NCBI RefSeq assembly: GCF_000266945.1
Contig: NC_018025.1
Location: 4,840,001 to 4,904,000, forward strand
DNA: 64,000 bases
Origin: Desulfomonile tiedjei DSM 6799
GTDB taxonomy: Bacteria > Desulfobacterota > Desulfomonilia > Desulfomonilales > Desulfomonilaceae
Reading direction: 5' to 3'
Below the pieces are notes generated by a model. It was not told where the DNA came from and ran no database searches. It saw nothing but the letters and a program-made list of their open reading frames with translations. A program made the translations under genes and the position numbers. Each line of letters starts with the position of its first letter. The first letter of the stretch is position 1. This document shows positions 43,297 to 53,119 of this stretch, one piece after another.

Positions 43297-45856
43297 CTTC
43301 GTCGGGTGCTTCTTCCGATTCCGGTTCTTCTTCCGATTCCTCTTCGGACTCTTCTTCGGATTCTTCGTCTTCTGTCATTTCTTCCGGCATACCTTCAGGA
43401 ATCTGTCCTTGCTCTTCTTCCGCTTCGTCCGCTTCCTCATAAGGTTCAGCCCGAGCAACATCCACAACGTATTCCCCCTGATCCATTCTGACCAGGGTTC
43501 TGCCCATGGTGTTTCGTCCGATAACGGAAATTTCTTCCATACGGAGTCTGATAATTTTGCCTCCGGACGTGAGAATGAGCAAATGATCGGTATCGCCGAC
43601 CACTTTGACTGCAACTACTTCGCCCAGCTTTGCGGTATTTTTTATGGTAATGACGCCCTGGCCGCCACGATTCTTGGACGGATACTCTTCAAGTGATGTT
43701 CTCTTGCCGAATCCGCTCCTTGTGATCGTCAGGAGCGTGCCGTCATCAGACACCACTTCCATGCCGATGACAGAATCGCCTTTCTTGAGCCTGATTCCGG
43801 TTACTCCACGGGCCTGTCGTCCCATAGGTCGTACCTGGCTCTCGTGAAATCTCATAGCGAGACCTCTGGCAGTCGCGAGCAGGATGTGATTTTCCCCTGT
43901 TGTGAAGTTCACATCTATAAGTTCGTCATCAGGGTCTATGGTAAGTGCAATCAACCCCGAAAGTCTGGGTCTCGAAAATTCCTCGATAGCAGTCTTCTTG
44001 ATTTTGCCCTGCCTGGATGTCATGACCACAAACCCTTCGGTGCGTAGTTCCTGAACAGGCAGGATTTTGCGTATCTTCTCACCCGGATCGAGGCGCAACA
44101 AATTTATAATGGCTTTCCCACGGGCGTACGGCGATTCTTCCGGTAATTGAAACACGCGAAGCCAGTGGACTCTCCCGCGGTTGGAGAAACACAGAAGCAC
44201 ATCGTGTGAGGACGCATACAGTATCTGGTTCACAACATCGTCTTCTGTCACCTTGGTTCCGATTCTTCCCTTGCCTCCGGGTCTTTGGGATTTGTACAAA
44301 TTGGCGGGAACTCTCTTAACGTAACCCCTGCTGGAAAAGGTTACGACCATGTCCCCTCTCGGGATAAGGTCCTCATCGAGCATCTCGCCTTTGTCTTCGA
44401 GAATTTCTGTACGCCTCGGATCGCCGAACTGATCTTTGGTTTGCTGCAACTCCGTAACGATTATGTCCAGAATTTTCTGTTCGGACGCGAGTATTCCCTC
44501 CAGCTCGGCGATTTTTGCCAGGACCTCTGCGAGCTCCTGCAGGATCTTCTCCCGTTCCAAACCGGTAAGCCGTTGCAGACGCATGTCAAGAATCGCTTGA
44601 GCCTGCACAGGACTGAGCCCGAATTCTTCCATGAGGGCCTGTTTGGCTGCATTCGGGTTTTCGGATGCTCTGATCACCTGGATAACCCTGTCCAGATTAT
44701 CCAAGGCTATCTTGAGACCTTCCAGGATGTGGGCCCTCTCACGAGCACGTGCGAGTTCATATCGGGTTCTTCGGATCACGACTTCTTTGCGGAAGTCTAT
44801 GAATCCCTGAAGAATCTCCTTCAGATTCATCTGCTTTGGGCGGCCTTGATCGACGCTCAAAAGCTGAATGCCGAAATTCGTCTGAAGCTGTGTGAACCTG
44901 AAGAGCTGATTGAGAATTACATCGGGGTTTTCGTCCTTTTTTAGCTCAAAAACGACCCGAATGCCCTGACGGTTGGATTCATCCCGGATATCTCGAATAC
45001 CTGCAATTCTCTTGTCTTTGACCAGGTCGGCAACGTTTTCCACCATACGCGCCTTATTCACGAGATATGGTATTTCCGTCACGACTATTCTCTGGTAACC
45101 CTTTCCCGCGTCTTCTATTTCGGTCTTGGCTCGCATAGTAACCGAGCCCCTGCCGGTGGTATACGCATCGATTGCCCCTCGTCTGCCAAGGAGAAAGCCT
45201 CCGGTAGGAAAATCCGGCGCGGGAAGATGCTCGATCAGCTCACCCACCGATGCCGAAGGATTCTTGATCAGATGTATCGTGGCATCGATAGTTTCACCAA
45301 GATTATGCGGAGGAATGTTTGTCGCCATACCGACCGCTATGCCCTGAGAGCCGATGACCAGGAGCACAGGAAATCGTGCAGGCAAAACCAGGGGTTCTTG
45401 AAGAGAGTTGTCGTAATTGGGGACGAAATCGACCGTCTCTTTGTCCAGATCCTCAAGGAGTGCCTGGCAAATGCGATCCATGCGAACTTCCGTGTATCGC
45501 ATTGCCGCAGCAGAGTCTCCATCCACACTACCGAAGTTGCCCTGCCCATCAATGAACGTGTACCGCATAGAAAAGGGCTGGGCCATGCGGACAATGGAAT
45601 CGTAAACGGCTGCATCTCCGTGGGGATGATATTGGCCGATGACATCACCGACCGCTCTCGCAGCCTTTCGGTATGCGCGATTCCACAGATTACCCGCTCT
45701 GAACATTGCGTAAAGGATTCTCCGGTGAACCGGTTTCAGTCCGTCTCTGAGGTCGGGGAGAGCTCGACCCACAATTACGCTCATAGCGTAATCCAGGTAA
45801 GACTTCTGGATCTCCTCTTCTATTCCTACCGTTACCTTGTCACGAAGCACTGCCAA
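43277..45856 (-). CDS. gyrA: DNA gyrase subunit A
   Basis: 859 residues, full length. The N-terminal breakage-reunion domain has RDGLKPVHRRILYAM, and the active Tyr at 121 in AAAMRYTEVR. The position that is Ser83 in E. coli is Ala82 (HPHGDAAVYD). The C-terminal beta-pinwheel has the GyrA box as QRPGGKG, where the usual form is QRRGGKG. The last about 50 residues are almost all Glu, Asp and Ser (EEESEEESEEEPESEEAP), an acidic tail known to modulate DNA wrapping in some gyrases. It heads an operon with archease and a PAP2 phosphatase; gyrB is not in the window. Confidence 0.96.
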   Translation of the reverse strand: MAVLRDKVTVGIEEEIQKSYLDYAMSVIVGRALPDLRDGLKPVHRRILYAMFRAGNLWNRAYRKAARAVGDVIGQYHPHGDAAVYDSIVRMAQPFSMRYTFIDGQGNFGSVDGDSAAAMRYTEVRMDRICQALLEDLDKETVDFVPNYDNSLQEPLVLPARFPVLLVIGSQGIAVGMATNIPPHNLGETIDATIHLIKNPSASVGELIEHLPAPDFPTGGFLLGRRGAIDAYTTGRGSVTMRAKTEIEDAGKGYQRIVVTEIPYLVNKARMVENVADLVKDKRIAGIRDIRDESNRQGIRVVFELKKDENPDVILNQLFRFTQLQTNFGIQLLSVDQGRPKQMNLKEILQGFIDFRKEVVIRRTRYELARARERAHILEGLKIALDNLDRVIQVIRASENPNAAKQALMEEFGLSPVQAQAILDMRLQRLTGLEREKILQELAEVLAKIAELEGILASEQKILDIIVTELQQTKDQFGDPRRTEILEDKGEMLDEDLIPRGDMVVTFSSRGYVKRVPANLYKSQRPGGKGRIGTKVTEDDVVNQILYASSHDVLLCFSNRGRVHWLRVFQLPEESPYARGKAIINLLRLDPGEKIRKILPVQELRTEGFVVMTSRQGKIKKTAIEEFSRPRLSGLIALTIDPDDELIDVNFTTGENHILLATARGLAMRFHESQVRPMGRQARGVTGIRLKKGDSVIGMEVVSDDGTLLTITRSGFGKRTSLEEYPSKNRGGQGVITIKNTAKLGEVVAVKVVGDTDHLLILTSGGKIIRLRMEEISVIGRNTMGRTLVRMDQGEYVVDVARAEPYEEADEAEEEQGQIPEGMPEEMTEDEESEEESEEESEEEPESEEAPDEDDDQGH

Positions 45857-46592
45857 ATGCGTTCCCCTTTGCCTCGATATATTCGAGCAGGCCGATTCTT
45901 ACCAATTTCGATACCCCCAAGGGATCGGCCGAAGAAGTCTGTAAACGATCATTTCTAGCATTTTCCAGAGTGCTGTTCAAGACTCCGCGTCGGAACGGTT
46001 TGTCCGCTGACTTACCGGGGGAAGAAGGCCGGTAAACAGTGTTTCCGCCCCATGGAGTTCCGAAAAATGCGGATGTTTCCGTTCGTCGGAATGAGTAGGT
46101 ACATTCCTTTCGCGAACAGTTGAGAACTCACGTACGTTATACAACTGCAGACTCGTGATTTCCCGGAAAGCCGTGTAACAAAAAAAGCGTGACCAGAGGC
46201 TTACTGCATAATAGAATCGCTCTGTTTCGGATTCCGCTCATGATGGCGAAATCCAATTTGATGCTATGCGGTTTGGTTACGAGGGGGATACTTCCATCTT
46301 CCTGACGGCACTGCGCATTAAATCAGGCTTCAGGATTCGATGCACGTAATAAGAAAGGAGGAAATGTATATAGATTGTTAGTTGGGTTTCTTCTCGGCTC
46401 GGTGTATGTTCGAAGCATAATATCGACTTCCAATACGGTTGCTCCATCTTCCGAGTCCTCAATCCGCGCCTAAACGATCCCCGCTTAACCAAAGAGAATC
46501 GAGCCCATACCGCACGACCCTGACTTCCTTCCAAACTATTGCTGTTCAGAAGTCGATTCAATGAAGTAACAGAGTATTAAGGAGAATTATCG
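45857..46592. other. 736-bp gap between divergent gyrA and hybrid kinase genes
   Basis: No repeat family seen elsewhere in the window occurs here and no convincing gene. It contains an isolated AAAGGAGG followed by a five-codon frame (ATG at about 46364), which is too short to call, and divergent promoters are presumably here. Confidence 0.5.
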
Positions 46593-48527
46593 ATGACAAC
46601 ACACTGCATGGATTGTGATCATTTAGATGAAAGACTGAGGGAGCGCCAAGAAATTCTGCGAAAAGTGTTTACACAAGGTCCGCTGGGGCTTGCCATAGTG
46701 GGACTGGATTATCGATGGATTACCGTTAATCCGGCTCTTTGCGAAATGCTAGGGTATACCGAACATGAGCTGAACAACCTGACGTGCGTTGAACTCACCC
46801 ATCCGGAGGACCTCCAGGTAAATTTGCAGTATTCCGAACAATTGGTAAAGGGTGAGATCTCGTCGTACAGCGTTGAAAAACGTTTCATGAGAAAATGCGG
46901 CGAACCTCTGTGGGTTCATAATATCGGCTCTATCATCAGTGATGATAATGGAAAACCGCTCTATTTCCTGTACATGGTCGAGGATATCGAAACACAAAAA
47001 AGATCCCAACTTGCCTTGAGAGAATCAGAACAACGCTTACGTCTCATAATCGATTCGTCGCCCGTAGGTATCGGAATAATTCAGAACGGTCGATTCGTCG
47101 ATGTGAATCCCGCGTTCGCCGCAATGTTTCGTTTCGACTCTCGTGGGGAACTGGTGGGTCTTCCTGCCGAGATGTTATTTGCACCTTCCAATCAGGATCT
47201 GGTTCGACTGAGATGGGCGGAGAGACGGACGGGAAGGCCAATCAGTTCTCATTACGAAGCCGCTTGCATGACCAGGACAGGAAGAATCTTCGAGGTTGGG
47301 GTGTGGGACACGGAGATCGATTACCTCGGGAAACGCTCTCTGGTTGTATTTGTAGTGGATGTGAGCGAATCGAAAAGACTCAGATCCCAACTTCTTCAGG
47401 CGCAAAAGATGGAGGCTGTAGGCGCACTGGCAGGCGGTATTGCCCATGACTTCAACAATCTCTTGACAGTCGTGCTGGGCTATTCGGAACTCATTATCTC
47501 CCAGAAGCATGAAAAAGATCCGGACTATGAAGATCTCACAAAAATAATATATTCAGCGAGAACCGCCGCTGAGCTGGTACGAAGGATCCTTGCTTTCAGC
47601 CGAAAAACGGAGGCAAAATTAGGACCGGTTGACCTTAACGAGCAAGTAGAACTCCTGCAGAAAATACTCTCCAGGATAATCTCCAAGAATATAAAAATTC
47701 GTCTGAATCTCGACCCGTATCTCCCGACGATTCACGTCGATGCCTCACAGATCGACCAGGTTTTGATGAATCTTTCCCTGAATGCCAGAGACGCAATGGC
47801 CGAAGGTGGAACTCTGACAATACAGACCGGGACGATATTCTTGGACGAAAGCTATTGCCAATCTCATATCGAAGCCAAAGAAGGACTTCACGTTCTTCTC
47901 ACGGTGAGAGATACCGGTGCGGGAATTGATGAGAACTCACTTGAACATATATTTGAGCCGTTTTTTTCCACAAAAAAACCCGGCGAAGGGACCGGATTGG
48001 GTTTGGCTATGGTTTACGGCATTGTAAAGAGACACGGTGGGCACATAGTTTGCGACAGTAAGCCGGGTTACGGCACACTTTTCAGCATCTATCTCCCGGT
48101 GAATAAGGTTATTTCCGATGTGAAAGTGGAAGAATCGCAGAAATCTTCCACTGTTGCTTCGGGGACTATTCTTTGGGTGGATGATGAGGAATTGGTACGA
48201 TTGCTGGGCCGAAGGGTTTTGGAAAAGGAAGGGTACACGGTGATTACAGCCGAAAACGGCCTGGAAGCGATCGACATCTTTCGCGAAAGAAAAGACGAAA
48301 TCTCGGTTGTCGTCTTGGATCTCATAATGCCTGTAATGGATGGCAAGAAATGTCTGAACGAAATCCTTCAAATTGACAGCACGGCAAAAGTGCTGATAGG
48401 TACCGGCTTTTCACCTGATGAAGTTACCAAAGAGACTCTGGAAGCCGGAGCAACTGGATTCGTCCAGAAGCCGTACGATTTCAGGAAACTTCTCCATGTA
48501 TTGCAGGATGTGTTAGGCCACAAATGA
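46593..48527 (+). CDS. PAS-PAS hybrid histidine kinase with receiver
   Basis: 644 residues, soluble. PAS 1 (about 22-138) and PAS 2 (about 145-262), then a HisKA domain with the phosphoacceptor His285 in [12 protein letters not shown], HATPase with [11 protein letters not shown] and [16 protein letters not shown], and a C-terminal receiver (about 520-640) with VDDEELV, Asp in [12 protein letters not shown] and Lys in VQKPYD. CMDCDH at the N-terminus could bind a metal. AAGGAG is ideally placed. No separate regulator is adjacent, so the receiver may pass the signal on to an unlinked partner. Confidence 0.93.
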   Translation: MTTHCMDCDHLDERLRERQEILRKVFTQGPLGLAIVGLDYRWITVNPALCEMLGYTEHELNNLTCVELTHPEDLQVNLQYSEQLVKGEISSYSVEKRFMRKCGEPLWVHNIGSIISDDNGKPLYFLYMVEDIETQKRSQLALRESEQRLRLIIDSSPVGIGIIQNGRFVDVNPAFAAMFRFDSRGELVGLPAEMLFAPSNQDLVRLRWAERRTGRPISSHYEAACMTRTGRIFEVGVWDTEIDYLGKRSLVVFVVDVSESKRLRSQLLQAQKMEAVGALAGGIAHDFNNLLTVVLGYSELIISQKHEKDPDYEDLTKIIYSARTAAELVRRILAFSRKTEAKLGPVDLNEQVELLQKILSRIISKNIKIRLNLDPYLPTIHVDASQIDQVLMNLSLNARDAMAEGGTLTIQTGTIFLDESYCQSHIEAKEGLHVLLTVRDTGAGIDENSLEHIFEPFFSTKKPGEGTGLGLAMVYGIVKRHGGHIVCDSKPGYGTLFSIYLPVNKVISDVKVEESQKSSTVASGTILWVDDEELVRLLGRRVLEKEGYTVITAENGLEAIDIFRERKDEISVVVLDLIMPVMDGKKCLNEILQIDSTAKVLIGTGFSPDEVTKETLEAGATGFVQKPYDFRKLLHVLQDVLGHK

Positions 48528-48559
48528 CAAGCAATAATAGGTAAGGTTTATCTGAATTG

Positions 48560-48583
48560 CCTGACGTCTCAGAAGACGTCAGG
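48560..48583. terminator. Hairpin between convergent genes
   Basis: CCTGACGTCT and AGACGTCAGG form a perfect 10-bp stem between the hybrid kinase and the convergent small gene. An A/T run sits on the minus-gene side only, so termination is likely but not certain. Confidence 0.5.
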
Positions 48584-48610
48584 TTCCGGAAAAAACGATT
48601 TCAACCGAGT

Positions 48611-48946
48611 TCAATCGGGCATACCCGCATCTATCCACGTTGCTATCTCCTCTATTTCTTCTCTGGTAAGATAAGGTCCTCCGGAAGGCATTCTACGATA
48701 GCCTCCTATGGGCCCTCGCAGAATTCTTATAAGATTGGTCTCCGCCGAACGTCCGTTTCCCACCTTGTCGGGATCTATCAGCACCTTATCGTACGGGCTG
48801 CTCGTAGCCAGGTCTTCCTTTGTGTTCCAACTTATACGTCCTTCGTGCGCCCCTCGCATTTTTGCATCCCGACCGTGCTCGGTTTTCCATCGTTCCATAG
48901 CTCCGTCCAATATCTGTTTAACTCGAGGCCATTGTATACCCGACAT
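48611..48946 (-). CDS. Hypothetical protein resembling a cytochrome c domain without CxxCH
   Basis: 111 residues from the ATG at 48946, behind GAGGTG. The C-terminal MPSGGPYLTREEIEEIATW then IDAGMPD is the usual end of class I cytochrome c-like domains, including the axial Met region, but there is no CxxCH heme motif and no signal peptide. It may be a degenerate or non-heme relative. It lies just downstream of rtcB on the same strand. Confidence 0.65.
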   Translation of the reverse strand: MSGIQWPRVKQILDGAMERWKTEHGRDAKMRGAHEGRISWNTKEDLATSSPYDKVLIDPDKVGNGRSAETNLIRILRGPIGGYRRMPSGGPYLTREEIEEIATWIDAGMPD

Positions 48947-49025
48947 CCTATTCACCTCATTATCAGCATACGTTTCAGCACAAATTAACCGGCCGATTTC
49001 CATTCACCTGAAGGACTCGAGGGAA

Positions 49026-50474
49026 TTATCCCTTTACAACTCCCATGGGCCGTATTCTGGCGACTTTTCTCGCGAGGCCTGCCCTTTGTACAACGTCCAC
49101 AACAATCGATACGTCCTTATAAGCATGGGGAAATTCTTCCCGAAGCGTTTTTCTTCCTACCCAACGGGGGTACACGTTCTGATCCTGGAGTTCTCTCTCT
49201 ATCGACCTGCCCTTCGTTTGTCGGAGCGCTTCATGCCTTGAGAGTATTCTACCCGCTCCATGACATGCGGAGCCGAAGGTCTCGTTCATGGCGCCTTCTT
49301 GACCCGCCAGAATGTAGGACGCACGTCCCATATCACCGGGAATGAGCACCGGTTGACCGGTACTTCGATAAACTTCCGACAGCTCCGGATGGTTCTTGGG
49401 AAATGCTCGTGTAGCACCTTTTCTGTGAACCATGACTCGTCTCTTCTGGCCGTTGAGAGTATGCATCTCGAATTTCGCCACGTTATGACAGACGTCGTAC
49501 AGCAAACGGAATTGCAGTTCTCTGGGAGATATGCCAAGAGACTTTTCCCAGGTGGTCCTGGCCAGGTGCATGAGAATTTGGCGATTCGCAAAAGCAAAGT
49601 TGGCAGCAGCAGCCATTGCTCCGAGGTACTCCCGTGCGAGCGGAGTATGCAATCTGGTACAGGCGAGTTGTCTGTCCGGAAGTTCAATACCTTCGGCAGC
49701 CACCGATTTCACCATGCGAGCCAGAAAATCGTCGCATACTTGATATCCGAGGCCGCGCGATCCGCTGTGGACCATAACCGTGACCTGATCCTGAACAATG
49801 CCCCACTGTGCAGCCGTGTCCTCATCGAATATTTTCTCAATGAATCCGATCTCCAGAAAATGATTTCCGGATCCCAGTGTTCCGAGCTGATCTTTTCCAC
49901 GCTCGAATGCCCGATCGCTCACAACTGACGGGTCTGCCCCTTGTAATGCTCCGCCTGCTTCGATGCGGTCCAGGTCAGACTCTTCTCCCATTCCCTGACT
50001 CACAGCCCAGGCGGCTCCTGCCTTGAGCACTTTTGACAATTCGCTCTTGTTAAGCCGTATTCCACCCCTGGACCCCACCCCGCTGGGGACTTTTGCAAAG
50101 AAACTGTCAATTAGCGGGCGAATCCTGGGATAGAGCGATTCCTTGTTCAAACCGGTCAAAGCGATGCGAACTCCGCAGTTGATGTCGTAACCCACGCCGC
50201 CGGGAGACACCACACCTTCATGCTCGTCGAAAGCAGCAACTCCCCCGATGGGAAAGCCGTACCCCCAGTGTACGTCCGGCATTGCAAGGGATCGACCTAC
50301 GATTCCGGGTAGTTGTGCCACGTTGTACACTTGATCCGCACTCTCGTCTTTTTCAATATCAGGCAAAGTTCTCGCATCAGTGTAGATAAGCCCGGGAACG
50401 CGCATTTTGCCGGTTCTCGGAATTTCCCATCGAACCTCATCGATTTGTACCAATTTGTACGGTTTCTGGGTCAT
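49026..50474 (-). CDS. rtcB: RNA-splicing ligase RtcB
   Basis: 482 residues from the ATG at 50474, chosen because CAGGAGGTCAAT lies directly before it and the length fits the family; an in-frame ATG at 50564 would add 30 residues. RtcB joins 2',3'-cyclic phosphate (or 3'-phosphate) and 5'-OH RNA ends using GTP and Mn. Seen: GIVGRSLAMPDVHWGYGFPIGG, the metal-binding DINCGVR, GSGNHFLE, HSGSRGLG and the guanylylated His in SACHGAGRILSR. Its partner archease is at 42865. Confidence 0.96.
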   Translation of the reverse strand: MTQKPYKLVQIDEVRWEIPRTGKMRVPGLIYTDARTLPDIEKDESADQVYNVAQLPGIVGRSLAMPDVHWGYGFPIGGVAAFDEHEGVVSPGGVGYDINCGVRIALTGLNKESLYPRIRPLIDSFFAKVPSGVGSRGGIRLNKSELSKVLKAGAAWAVSQGMGEESDLDRIEAGGALQGADPSVVSDRAFERGKDQLGTLGSGNHFLEIGFIEKIFDEDTAAQWGIVQDQVTVMVHSGSRGLGYQVCDDFLARMVKSVAAEGIELPDRQLACTRLHTPLAREYLGAMAAAANFAFANRQILMHLARTTWEKSLGISPRELQFRLLYDVCHNVAKFEMHTLNGQKRRVMVHRKGATRAFPKNHPELSEVYRSTGQPVLIPGDMGRASYILAGQEGAMNETFGSACHGAGRILSRHEALRQTKGRSIERELQDQNVYPRWVGRKTLREEFPHAYKDVSIVVDVVQRAGLARKVARIRPMGVVKG

Positions 50475-50741
50475 ATTGACCTCCTGCAGCCTCAACCTCG
50501 CTTGCTCACGCATTTCATTCCAGTCCGGCCCGGTCATCCGGATTTCTTTATCCGGGGTATTCATGCCAGAGATTCACTTCTCCCTCAGGTGAAGATCTAT
50601 CTCAATACTAAAAATATAGCATTCATTCGTTCGTGTGCGGTCGAGGGCCGTTAATACGGATTCGCTTTCAAGAATACCGGATGAGATTTCTTTTCCGCAC
50701 TGACCTACGTTTCGCAGGTCTGTGCTTCATTTTTTCAATGT

Positions 50742-50929
50742 TATAGCAGTTGCCAAAATTAGTGACCGATTGAAGATTGGGAATATTGGTGGGTGCCGTG
50801 CCTCCGTGCCGGCACATCTTAAATATGATCAATGACATCAATAGAATGGACCGGCAGGGACGCCGGTCCCTACCAATATCCTGTAATTCACACGAGGGAT
50901 AAACGACAGAATTTTTGGCACTGACTATA
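50742..50929. repeat. MITE family A, intact reference copy
   Basis: 188 bp from TATAGCAGTTGCCAAAA to TTTTTGGCACTGACTATA. Contains GACCGGCAGGGACGCCGGTC uninterrupted, which shows what the IS110 target at 663/1941 looked like before insertion. The rest of 50565-51050 holds no gene. Confidence 0.88.
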
Positions 50930-51050
50930 CACGCCCGAAAACGAAATGGTATAAGAAGCGTCCGGAACAATAAGAGGATGTGTGAACAGAGATCGGGATG
51001 TGAATCAACGTGCTGAGGCGCCTACACAAAATTTACCATGCGAGGAGCAA

Positions 51051-52361
51051 TTACCGTATCTTGATCCAGAGAAGCTTTGCTGTTCCGGGACCGGGATTGG
51101 ACCATTGTGTCGGCATTTCGGAAGCCAAATATACCACATCGCCGGATCGAAGCTTGTGCACCGCTTTTTCCACGGTCATCTGCAATTTTCCCGACAACAC
51201 GTACCCGATTTCCTCTCCCTTGTGGATGAAAAAATGAGACGGCAATTTCGCTTCCGGTGCTATTTCTATGAGATAAGGCTCGGCCTTCGCGTCGAAATCG
51301 ACCGGCGTCAGCAACTTTGCAATTATGGTCTCTTCGGGCATATCGGAAAGCTTGACCACGGAAGCCTCGGTTGCAGGGAACACGAGACGCTTTCCCATTT
51401 CGGTTTTTGCCTGAAAGAAAGAGCTCACTTCAACGGACAATACTTCCGCCATTTTGACGAGAGCCGGCAATGAAGGATATATCAAGTTGCTTTCCACCTG
51501 AGAAATCGTGCTGGGCGTTACGCCCACGAGCTTTGCCAATTCTGTCTGGGAAAGTCCTCGCTTCGATCTCACTTCCTTCAAACGGAGACCGAGCTCAATT
51601 TTTCCGGAGGACCTCTTTTCGTCCTCGAAAACAATGGTCAAATCCTTGGTCCAGTAATTGAACGGCTTATGAAGATTATCGAGACTGCGGCGTTCGGCTT
51701 TCAGAATTGTGAGAGAGGTTGTACCTCGCTTAATCGATAGTTCGATGGACACCTGGGCTATCTGGTTGATATGCGCTCGAAGCCTGGAAGAATGTGCGTT
51801 TTTCTCGAGAATCCAATATGCGATCGTGTTCAGCTCATAGAGTCTTGGACAGGAATGAGTGTAAAAATTCAAAACGTGATCTTCGCCACCCCATAAATCC
51901 TGCATACCCGTAAGGCTCTCGAAAACGAATCGGACGTCCCCTGCCATGGAGGCATGAATCCCGTATAACGCATCCATAACCTGGTCGACCTGGCGCGGTT
52001 CTTCCACCCTCACGATGCGGCAAGGCCATTCGGCTTCGACATCCTTGTAGAATCTCAGGAATACATCCGAACCCGATCCTTTTCCCCAGGTGAAACAATC
52101 CAGAATGGTCAGGCCGGGGTAATCCGCCAAAGGCCCGAGCCTTTCCAGTAGATTTCTCGGAGAACGATCGAATGTAACGTAAATGATAGGTTTATTCTGG
52201 GACTGCGAAGCTTGAATAAAATTCAGACAAAACACGGACGCAAGACTCCCCGCATCATCGTGCCATACCACGTTGTCCCCGATAAAAAGGCCTCCGAGCA
52301 ATCGGTCCAATTGGCTGACGCCCGATGCGACTCGCTGTTTTCCTGGTTTTGCTGCGGACAT
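51051..52361 (-). CDS. KaiC/RadA-like domain - XRE helix-turn-helix - cupin regulator
   Basis: 436 residues from the ATG at 52361 (GGGAGGGACC upstream). Residues about 1-235 follow a RecA/KaiC fold (VASGVSQLDRLLGGLFIGDN; KPIIYVTFDRSPRNLLERL; VRFVFESLTGM), but where a Walker A GxxGxGKT should be it has HDDAGSLAS, so ATP binding is probably lost. Residues about 258-315 are an XRE DNA-binding domain (LRLKEVRSKRGLSQTELAKL). Residues about 345-436 are a cupin (HKGEEIGYVLSGKLQMTVE). It is probably a ligand-sensing transcription regulator; target genes are unknown. Confidence 0.88.
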   Translation of the reverse strand: MSAAKPGKQRVASGVSQLDRLLGGLFIGDNVVWHDDAGSLASVFCLNFIQASQSQNKPIIYVTFDRSPRNLLERLGPLADYPGLTILDCFTWGKGSGSDVFLRFYKDVEAEWPCRIVRVEEPRQVDQVMDALYGIHASMAGDVRFVFESLTGMQDLWGGEDHVLNFYTHSCPRLYELNTIAYWILEKNAHSSRLRAHINQIAQVSIELSIKRGTTSLTILKAERRSLDNLHKPFNYWTKDLTIVFEDEKRSSGKIELGLRLKEVRSKRGLSQTELAKLVGVTPSTISQVESNLIYPSLPALVKMAEVLSVEVSSFFQAKTEMGKRLVFPATEASVVKLSDMPEETIIAKLLTPVDFDAKAEPYLIEIAPEAKLPSHFFIHKGEEIGYVLSGKLQMTVEKAVHKLRSGDVVYLASEMPTQWSNPGPGTAKLLWIKIR

Positions 52362-52481
52362 ATCACGGTCCCTCCCGGGAGGCGTTCGGCAATCAGAGAT
52401 TAACAAAACCCCGGAACCTGTTCAATATGCATTGGGACGGCAAGGGGCAATCGGATAGGACGATATTCGTACAAAAAAAAA

Positions 52482-52509
52482 ACGACCGGATTCGGTCGCT
52501 TAGAATTGG
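52482..52509 (-). terminator. Rho-independent terminator of the ankyrin gene
   Basis: On the minus strand GCGACCG..CGGTCG is followed by ten Ts (the A run 52482-52492 on the plus strand). It lies about 100 bases after the stop at 52613. Confidence 0.85.
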
Positions 52510-52612
52510 AGAAGTACTCAGGCTGTCACATGTAGCAATTACATCCAGCGCCATTCCTTCTTATCAATTCGCCGCAGTCAAACGTGGTAACAATTTCTTC
52601 CATATCATTCTT

Positions 52613-53119
52613 CTATGCGGCAGCATTACTAAAGGCGCCCCTCTTCTGTAATAATTGAGCAACTTCCACCTCATTCCAAAAATTGGCTTCAATCAATGCC
52701 GTTCTGCCAGCGATATCTCTGACGTTTATGTCGGCCCCTCGGTCCAGAAGGATCCCAACAATCCCTACGTGTCCCCCAAGGGAAGCTTCGATGAGAGCTG
52801 TCCTTCCATCAACGTCTTTGGCATTGATATCCGCGCCCCATTGCAAAAGTAAATCGACTATCTCTGCTTGTCCGGTGAGTGCAGCCATATTCAGTGCAGT
52901 GGATCCGAAGATGTTCTCCTTGGAATTGATGTTTGCACCCATTTCCAGCAACAATTCCACAACTGAATGATGTCCTCTAAATGCAGCCTCTATAAGAGGC
53001 GTGGCTCCATATTTGTTACGGTAATTAACGTCTGCTCCTCGAGCCAATAGCTCTTTGACCCTGTAGAATCTTCCAGCTTTAGCCGCGGCATGAAGCTCTT
53101 CGCCCAGTCTCACCGACAT
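52613..53119 (-). CDS. Ankyrin-repeat protein
   Basis: 168 residues from the ATG at 53119 (ATGGAGG upstream). Four to five ankyrin repeats fill the protein (LHAAAKAGRFYRVKELLARG, then GATPLIEAAFRGHHSVVELL and so on). No signal peptide or extra domain. It is probably a cytoplasmic protein-binding module; its relation to the regulator next to it or to the ankyrin protein at 3803 is unclear. Confidence 0.88.
   Translation of the reverse strand: MSVRLGEELHAAAKAGRFYRVKELLARGADVNYRNKYGATPLIEAAFRGHHSVVELLLEMGANINSKENIFGSTALNMAALTGQAEIVDLLLQWGADINAKDVDGRTALIEASLGGHVGIVGILLDRGADINVRDIAGRTALIEANFWNEVEVAQLLQKRGAFSNAAA

Noticed and set aside
43146-43442. Ser-rich plus-strand frame
   Set aside because: It is the antisense of the Glu/Asp-rich gyrA tail; composition is an artefact.
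46356-46382. Good ribosome site followed by a five-codon frame
   Set aside because: Too short to support as a peptide; no attenuator-like structure was visible.
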